DNA of 44,590 bases, taken from Okeania sp. SIO2B3. Its GTDB lineage: Bacteria > Cyanobacteriota > Cyanobacteriia > Cyanobacteriales > Microcoleaceae. The position numbers were made by a program, and so were the translations under genes. The notes under the pieces were generated by a model. The model worked only from the letters and a program-made list of their open reading frames with translations. It had not been told where the DNA came from and did not search any database. Below, in pieces: positions 33,899 through 43,400 of this stretch. The DNA lies in assembly GCF_010672525.1 (NCBI RefSeq), contig NZ_JAAHGH010000007.1, positions 1-44,590 on the forward strand, given 5' to 3'. The stretch's first letter is position 1, and each line of letters opens with the position of its first letter.

Positions 33899-34410
33899 TT
33901 AGAAGAGAATACCATCTCCACTACCAAGACTAACAAGGGTTTCATCCACACTCAGGAGTTCATCCTCCTCGATATTTTGGGAGGAACCAATCTCACCATC
34001 ATCATTTAGGTCTACATTGAACTCTGATTCTAAAGGTAAAAGGTCGTTGCCAGATTGCCAACCAGAATTGCCATTGATTAGACCTTGGTCATTAGTGCTC
34101 CAGACATAGGCTTCACCCTCTCGGTTATTTTCGCCGTCGAGGAGGAAGCGGTAATCACCCTCCTCATCGACCTCAACGGCAACACCATCCCAGTTAGCAT
34201 TGGTAATGTCTGTGTAGGTTGTGCCTCGATTGTTTTGAAGTTGTAACTGTTCTTCTGTGTCATTGTTGACGATCCAATAAGTGCCGTCCTCGTCTTTGGC
34301 GAAAGCTGCTGTACCGTCGTCTTCAATGATAGTTAGAGGAGGTTCAACTTCTGATTGAACTTCTAGAGAGAAATTGCCGAAGTTAATATCTTCTACGTTT
34401 TCGCCACTGC
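33899..34410 (-). other. C-terminal domain of the giant protein
   Basis: LTIIEDDGTAAFAKDEDGTY, ITNANWDGVAVEVDEEGDYR and NDQGLINGNSGWQSGNDLLP lead to a single calcium-loop-like DLNDDGEIGSS and the hydrophobic end LGSGDGILF. It resembles C-terminal extensions of large cyanobacterial exported proteins. No PEP-CTERM or LPXTG anchor is present. Confidence 0.5.
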
Positions 34411-37400
34411 CTACCTCTACGGTGTGGTAAAGATTAGTTTCTGAAGCTGTTACTGTTACATCATCAATGTACCAGCCTTCAAAGTTATTAAATGCTCTGT
34501 CTTCAGTAGCAAACTCGAAACTGACCTGAATTTCTTGACCTGCATAGGGACTGAGGTCAAATGTTGCATTAGTCCAGTCTGCAGCAGGGTCTTCTAATTC
34601 CACAGCATTGGAAGCAATGGGAATAAATTCACCACCATCTGCCGAAACCATTACTGTAGCTACATCATAGTCAGGGGCTAAACCTTCAGTCTCCAAGAAG
34701 TAGTTAAAGGAAAGTTGGGCACTGTCTAATCCATTTAAGTCAATAATTGGAGAGATTATTCGGCCTGCGGTATCTCCGGCATCATAATTGCCATCTTCTT
34801 CGATACCATAGTACATACTGTCTACACCACTGTGACCGGGTTCATTTCCACGTCGGGTTGATAAATGCCACAAGCCGTCATCTGGTGATCCAGTATTTTC
34901 AACAGTAAAGCCATCCAAATCTGGATTATCATCATCATCACTGAAGTCTGCCTCAAAGATTATTTCAGCCTGAGAAGGATAAGTTTGTTCCCATTCATCT
35001 TGGAGTTCTTCAGCTACAATATAAGTTCCGGTGTCTACATCGAAGCTATAGTAGCCTTCTTCATCAGTGACAGTGGAAATTTCTCCATCGTCGAGTTCGC
35101 CGTTTTCGTTGTCGTCGATGAATATAGTCCAACCTTCTAATCCCTCTTCATTATCGTCCCATTCGCCGTTACCATTGGCGTCATTCCACTTGTAACCAGA
35201 GATGGAACCAGGGGAAAGTTGCTGGTTACCAAAGTCAATATCTTCAACGTCTTCGCCATTACCGACCTCTACAGTATGGTAAGGATCGCCTGCTATAGTT
35301 TGTACCACAACATCATCAACTAACCAACCTTCAAATTCGTTAGCTATTCCATCATTAGTCTCAAAATCAAAGCTAATTTCGATTTGTTGACCGACATAGG
35401 AACTGAGGTCTAATGTTGCATTCGTCCAGCCTGTAGTTGGGTCTTGTAATTGCACAGGATTAGATCCAATAGGAACAAAAGCACCGCCATTTTCCGAAAC
35501 CAATACTGTGGCTGCATCATAGATAGGGGCGCCACCTTCCGTCTCTAGGAAGTAGTTAAAGGAAAGTTCTGCACTATCTAATCCAGTTAAATCAATCACT
35601 GGAGAAATTATTCGACCAGCAGTATCTCCGGCATCATAGTTACCTGTTTCTTCAAGTCCATAGTACATACTGTCTATGCTACTGTGACCAGGTTCATCTC
35701 CACGCCGAGTAGATAGATGCCACAAGCCTTCATCTGGTGCCCCAGTATTGTCAACAGTAAAGCCATCTAAATCTGGATTGCCCTGATCGTCACTGAAATC
35801 AGCTTCAAAGACTATTTCGGCTCCACTTCCTGGATAGGTTTGTTCCCATCCATTTTCAATGACTTCTGCAACTTTGTAAGTTTCAGGGTCTAACTCCTCG
35901 AAGGTATAGAAACCATCTTCATCGGTGACAGTGGAGATTTCGCCATCATCGAGTTCCCCGTTTCCGTTCTCGTCGATGTATATAGTCCAGCCTTCTAGCC
36001 CATCTTCATCATCGTCCCAGATACCATCACCATCCACATCATTCCACTTGTAACCAGATATGGAACCAGGGAGAATTTCTCGGTTACCAAAGTTGACATC
36101 AGTAACATTTTCACCCCAGTCTAATTCTACGCGATGAGTTCCGGGAACTCCTACTTCAGATATGGCATTGAATGCATTCAAACGAGCCCCTGTGACAGTG
36201 ATACCATCCAGTGCCGGAATTGGGTCAGCACTCTCTAGAATGATTTCTTTGACCTCTTCATGGCTCAAATCAGGGTTTTCTGCCAACAGTAAAGCTGCCA
36301 CTCCTGAGACATGAGGAGTTGCCATGGAAGTACCATCGAATGAGGCGTAACCTCCTCCTGGTATAGTGCTGTAAATGTCCGAACCAGGGGCACCTAAATC
36401 TACCGATGTAGCTCCGATGCTAGAGAACACCGAGAGATTATCATTGTGGTCTGTGGAAGCAACTGCAATGATGTTGTCTAAGTCGTAGCTAGCGGGATAA
36501 GAGGGAAAGATATCGTTGTCGTTTCCATAGTCGTTACCTGCTGCTGCCACAAATAAAGAATCTGCTGCACCTGCTGCTGCGATCGCATCATACAATCCTT
36601 GAGAAAAGCCTCCACCTCCCCAACTGTTGTTGGTTAGGTCTGCTCCCATCATCGTTGCATATTCTACCGCCAAAATTGCGTTGAAGGTCGAACCAGAGCC
36701 AAAGTCATCTAGGAATTTGAGTGCCATCAAGTCAGCATCCCAATTAACCCCTACTACTCCTAGTGAGTTATTACCCTCTGCTGCAATGGTGCCGGAGACA
36801 TGAGTTCCGTGAGAATCACCATCGAATGGGTCGTTGTCACCGTAGGCAAAATCGTAACCATTAACATCATCTACATAACCGTTGTTGTCATCGTCGATAC
36901 CATTGCCGGCAATTTCACCAGGATTGACCCAGATATTATTGGCCAGGTCTGGATGAGTGTAGTCGATACCACTGTCGATGACTCCCACAACTACATTGTT
37001 ATTACCTGTTTGAATATCCCACGCTTCTGGTGCATCAATATCGGCGTCGGGGGTGCCTCCAGTTTGCCCGGTGTTGTGCAGTCCCCACAATTGGTCAAAA
37101 CTGGGGTCGTTGGGAAATGTCGCATTGTTACTAACGATGAAGTTGGGTTCGATGAAGTCCAGTAAGGGGTTATTCCTGTTCCTGGCAATGACATCTTCCA
37201 CATTCCCTTCAATAGACCACAGTTCTAAGCCACTAAGAGCCACTGTTTTTGTTGTATTGATTGTAGTCGCCCCTAGGCTGGCTTTGAGGCTATTGAGAGA
37301 GCTAACATCAGCATCTTCACTGGCCTTGACAATCACTTGTCCTGACTCAAAGGCTGCTTCCAAGGGAATTTCTGAGTCTCGGTTTGACTCAGTACGGTCG

Positions 37401-40400
37401 TTCTCGGACTCAATTGCAGATGGTTCAGATGCTGCATCTTTAGTATCGTTACTAACAGATACTTTCCGAGTGTTGGTTTCAGAGCTGCTTAAAGATGATT
37501 GAGACCGAGCTGCAGTTTCTCCTTCTTCTGGCACTATTGAATCTGGATAGGTTTGCTCCCATCCTGGTTCGATGACTTCTCCAATGGTGTAACTTCCAGC
37601 GTCAAGTTCGTCGAACTCATAGTAACCTTCTTCATCGGTGACAGTAGAGAGTTCTCCTTCATCTAGTTCACCATTTTCGTTCTCATCTATGTATATAGTC
37701 CAGCCTTCTAGTCCTGATTCATTATCGTCCCAAACACCATCGCCATCAATGTCGTCCCACTTGTAACCGGAAATTAAACCAGGTTCTTGGTTGAGGTTGC
37801 GGTTACCGAAGTTAATATCTTCAACGTTTTCGCCCCCTTCTAACTCGACAGTGTGGTAGGGATTATCCTCTGAAGTCCTCACGATCACATCATCAACTAA
37901 CCAACCTTCAAATTCGTTGACTGCTCCATCTCCAGTCTCAAAGTCAAAGCTGATTTCTATTTCTTGACCTGCATAGGAACTGAGGTCAAATGTGGCATTA
38001 GTCCAACCTGTAGTCGGGTCTTCCAATTCCACAGCATTAGATGCAATGGGAACAAAACCACCGCCATTTTCTGAAATCAGCACTGTGGCTATGTCATAGG
38101 TAGGGGCACCAAGTTCGGTTTCTAGGAAGTAGTTAAAGGAAAGTTCTGCACTATTTAATCCAGTTAAATCAATTACTGGAGAAATAATTCGACCAGCAGT
38201 ATCTCCGGCCTCATAGTTACCTGTTTCTTCAAGTCCATAATACATACTATCTTCAGCACTGTGACCAGGTTCATTGCCACGTCGAGTGGATAAATGCCAC
38301 AAGCCTTCATCTGGTGCTCCAGTATTATCAACAGTAAAGCCGTCTAAATCTGGATTACCTTGATCATCACTAAAGTCTGCCTCAAATACTATTCCTGCTC
38401 CACTTCCTGGATAGGTTTGCTCCCATCCATCTTCAATTACTTCAGCAATAGTGTAATTTCCAGCGTCAAGACCATCGAACTCATAGTAACCTTCTTCATC
38501 GGTGACAGTGGAGATTTCTCCTTCATCAAGTTCACCGTTGCCGTTGTCATCGATGTATATAGTCCACCCTTCTAGTCCTGATTCATTATCGTCCCAAACA
38601 CCATCGCCATCAAGGTCGTTCCACTTGTAACCAGATATGGAACCTAATTCTTCAAGATTGCGGTTACCAAAGTTAATCTCTTCTATGTTTTCACCACTAC
38701 TGAGTGAGACGATGTGAGGCTGAGGCTCTTCTGATGCTAGGTCGATCTTAACTGCTAAACCTGACTCAGCATAACCGTCGTTATAGGATATTTCAAGACC
38801 TTCAGAGCCATCTGCATTTTCAATACCAATAGTGTTACTGTCTAAAACACCATTGAGGGTTTCGTATTGGTAGATAATGCTGCCATCAGGCTTGAGAATT
38901 GCCTCAAAGGTATAGTCTCCCGATCCATCGATGTGAGGAATGTTCTGATATTGGACAATAAATTGCTCATCATCCGCATCATAGTAGTAATAAACCTCAC
39001 CACCATCAGGAGGAAATAAGTCATCCCAGAAAGGAGCAATTAAGTCGTTCGGTTGATTAAGATTAGGAATCGGCTCGTTAATATATTCGTCGGGTTCTAA
39101 CCCAAAGGTCAGATAGCCATTGGAGGAAATCTTGATTGTTGACTTGTCTTCACCGTAGAACGGAAAATCAAAGGGTAGAGCCACCTCTGCATAATCGTCA
39201 TCAGAGAAACCAAGTGGAGTTCCTACATCAGAAATATCAATCCAGTCGAACTCGGTTTCCATCCACTGGTATTCGCCAGGAGCAAGGGGATATGTCTGCT
39301 CCCATCCTGATTGGAGTTCTTCCGCAATGGTATATGTTCCGGCATCAAGACCATCGAATTCATAGTAACCATTATCATTAGTGACAGTGGAGATTTCATC
39401 TTCGTCGAGTTCCCCGTTTCCGTTCTCGTCGATGAATATTGTCCACCCTTCTAATACTGGTTCATCATCGTCCCACTCGCCATCACCATCAAGGTCGTGC
39501 CACTTGTAACCAGATATGGAACCAGGGAGAATTTCCCGGTTACCGAAGTTGATATCAGTAACATTTTCACCAGAATCCAATTCTACAGTATGAGTTCCGG
39601 GGACTCCTACTTCAGATAGAGCATTGAACGCATTCAAACGAGCGCCTGTGACAGTAATACCATCCAGTGCCGGAATTGGGTCAGCACTCTCTAGAATGAT
39701 TTCTTTGACCTCTTCGTAGCTCAAGTCTGGGTTTTCTGCCAACACTAAAGCTGCCACTCCTGACACATGGGGAGCTGCCATGGAAGTACCACTCTTGTAA
39801 CCGTAACCACCTCCGGGTATAGTGCTGTAAATTTCAGAAGTACCATTGCTGTCACCACCAGGCGCACCTAAATCTACTGATGTAGCTCCGTAGTTAGAGA
39901 ACCAGGATAAATCATCGTTGTGGTCTGTAGCAGCAACTGCAATGATATTGTCTAAGTCGTAAGTAGCTGGATAAAATGGGTTGAAATCGTTGTTGCTGCT
40001 GTTATTACCTGCTGCTGCCACAAATAGAGAATCTGCTGTACCTGCTGCTGAGATCGCATCATACAATCCTTGAGAAAAGCCTCCACCTCCCCAACTGTTA
40101 TTAGTTAGGTTGGCTCCCATTATTGTTGCATATTCTACTGACAATATGGCGTCGAATGTACCTGCAAAACTGCCATCATCGCTGAAAATCTTGAGCGCCA
40201 TCAAATCAGTGTTCCAATTCACCCCTACTACTCCTGTTCCATTGTCACCATCTGCTCCAATAGTTCCAGCAACGTGAGTCCCATGAGAATGACCGTCTAA
40301 GGGGTCGCCATCGTCATTAAAAAAGTCATAACCATGAACATCGTCTACATAGCCGTTGTCGTCGTCATCGATGCCGTTATCTGGAATTTCACCAGGATTA

Positions 40401-43400
40401 GTCCACATATTGCCAACTAAGTCTGGGTGAGTGTAGTCAATTCCTGTATCAATCACTCCCACCACTACATTGTTACTGCCTGTTTGAAGATCCCAAGCTT
40501 CTGGCGCGTCAATATCTGCATCAAAGGTTCCTCCAGTTTGTCCGGTGTTGTCTAGTCCCCACAATTGCTCGAAACTGGGGTCATTGGGAACTGTGGCATC
40601 AAGAGTAATAATGTAGTTGGGTTCTACGTATTCTAGTAGAGGGTTGTCTATATTACGACTAATGAAATCTTCTACATTCCCTGGAATAGACCACAGTTCT
40701 AAGCCACGAAAATCCTCTGTTTTTGTTGCCTTGATTGTGGTTGCTCCTAGGCTGGCTTTGAGACTATTGAGAGAGCTAGCATCAGCATCTTCACTGGCCT
40801 TGACAATCACTTGTCCTGACTCAAAAGCTGCTTCCAAGGGGATTCCTGAGTCTCGGTTTTCCGGAGTACGGTCGTTCTCGGACTCAATTGCAGATGCAGC
40901 ATCTGAAGCATCTTTATCGTTACTAACAGAGACGTTCCGAGTGTTGGTTTCAGAGCTGCTCAAAGATGATTGAGACCGAGCTGCAGTTTCTCCTTCTTCT
41001 GGCACTATTGAATCTGGATAGGTTTGCTCCCATCCTGGTTCGATCACTTCACCAATGGTGTAACTTCCTGCGTCAAGCTCGTCGAACTCATAATAACCTT
41101 CTTCATCGGTGACAGTAGAGATTTCTCCTTCATCTAGTTCACCGTTTTCGTTCTCGTCGATGTATATAGTCCAGCCTTCTAATCCCTCTTCATTATCGTC
41201 CCAAACACCATCGCCATCAATGTCGTCCCACTTATAACCAGAAATTGAACCATTTTGGTTGAGGTTGCGGTTACCGAAGTTAATATCTTCTACGTTTTCG
41301 CCCTCTTCTAACTCGACAGTGTGGTAGGAATTTTCCTCTGAAGTACTCACTATTACATCATCAACTAACCAACCTTCATATTGGTTGATTCCTGCATCAT
41401 TAGTCTCAAAGTCAAAGCTGATTTCTATTTCTTGGCCTGCATAGGAACTGAGGTCAAATGTTGCATTGGTCCAGCCTGTTGTGGGGTCTTCTAATTCTAC
41501 TGCATTGGACGCAATACGAATAAATTCACCACCATCTGCCGAAACTAATACTGTGGCTACATCATAGGTGGGGGCTAAACCTTCAGTTTCTAGGAAGTAG
41601 TTAAAGGAAAGTTCTGCACTACCTAATCCAGTTAAATCAATTACTGGAGAAATAATTCGACCAGCAGTATTTCCGGCATCATAGTTGCCAGTATCTTCGA
41701 CTCCATAATACATACTATCTTCGGCACTGTGACCAGGTTCATTGCCACGTCGAGTGGATAGATGCCACAAGCCTTCATCTGGTGCCCCAGTATTGTCAAC
41801 AGTAAAGCCGTCTAAATCTGGATTACCTTCATCATCACTAAAGTCAGCTTCAAAGACTATTCCTGCTCCAATTCCTGGATAGGTTTGCTCCCATCCATCT
41901 TCAATTACTTCAGCAATGGTATAAGTTCCGGCATCAAGACCATCGAACTCATAATAACCATCTTCATCGGTGACAGTGGAGGTTTCGCCATCATCGAATT
42001 CCCCGTTTCCGTTGTCATCAATGTATATAGTCCACCCTTCTAATACTGGTTCATCATCGTCCCACTCGCCATCTCCATCAAGGTCGTGCCACTTGTAACC
42101 AGATATGGAACCATCTTGGTCAAGTTGCCGGTTACCAAAGTTGATGTCGATAACATTTTCACCAGAATCCAATTCTACAGTATGAGTTCCTGGAAGTTCT
42201 ACTAATGGAGAGAGGGCGTTGAACGCATTCAAGCGAGCGCCTGTAACGGTGATGCCATTAAGTGCGGGAATTGGGTCAGCGCTATCAAGAATGATTTCTT
42301 TGATCTCTTCGTGGCTCAAGTCGGGATTTTCGGCCAACACTAAAGCTGCCGCTCCTGAGACATGAGGAGCTGCCATGGAAGTACCGCTCTTGTAACCGTA
42401 ACCTCCTGGTACAGTGCTATATATACTTGAACCAGGGGCACCTAAATCTACAGACGAGGCTCCGTAGTTAGAGAAAAAGGAGAGATTATCATTGTGGTCT
42501 GTAGAAGCAACTGTGATGATGTTATCTAAGTCGTAAGTAGCTGGATAAAATGGATTAAGATCGTTGTTACTGCTGTTATTACCTGCTGCAGCAATAAACG
42601 GAGAATTTGCTGCAGCGATCGCATTATACAAACCCTGAGAAAAGCCTCCGCCTCCCCAACTATTGTTAGTGAGATCAGCTCCCATGAGCGTCGCATATTC
42701 TACCGCCAAAATTGCATTGAAGATTGAACCGGTGTTATTGGCGTTCAGAAACTTGAGTGCCATCAATTGAGCATCCCAATTGACCCCTACTACCCCTATT
42801 CCATTATCTCCCTCTGCTGCGATAGTACCCGCAACGTGAGTGCCGTGAGAATTATCGTCGAAGGGATCGCCATCGTTGTTCACAAAGTCATAACCATGAA
42901 CATCATCTATATAACCGTTGTTGTCATCATCGATGCCATTGCCTGCTATTTCCCCTGTATTGACCCACATATTGTCATCCAGGTCTGGGTGATTGTGGTC
43001 AATGCCACTATCGATCACTCCTACAACTACATCATTGTCCCCTGTTTGAATATCCCAAGCTTCTGGTGCATCAATATCTGCATCGGGAGTACCACCAGTT
43101 TGTCCAGTGTTGTGCAGTCCCCACAATTCGTCAACACTGGGGTCGTTGGGGAAAGTAGCATCACCACTAACAACGAAGTTAGGTTCGATGAAGTCAATTC
43201 GAGGGTCGTCTTCGTAGCGACTAATGGTATCTTGCACATCCCCATCAATAGACAACAATTCCATGTTCAGGGTTTGGGTTGCTTTAATTGTGGTAGCTCC
43301 TAACTCTGCCTTGAGAGCTTCAAGAGCACTAGCTTCAGTACCCTCGGCTATCTGAACAATTACCTGATTTTCCACAAAGGCAGTTTCTGAGTCTCGGTTT

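Noticed and set aside
36800-43303. Plus-strand open frames inside the giant gene
   Set aside because: They are shadows of the conserved, repetitive minus-strand protease coding sequence.
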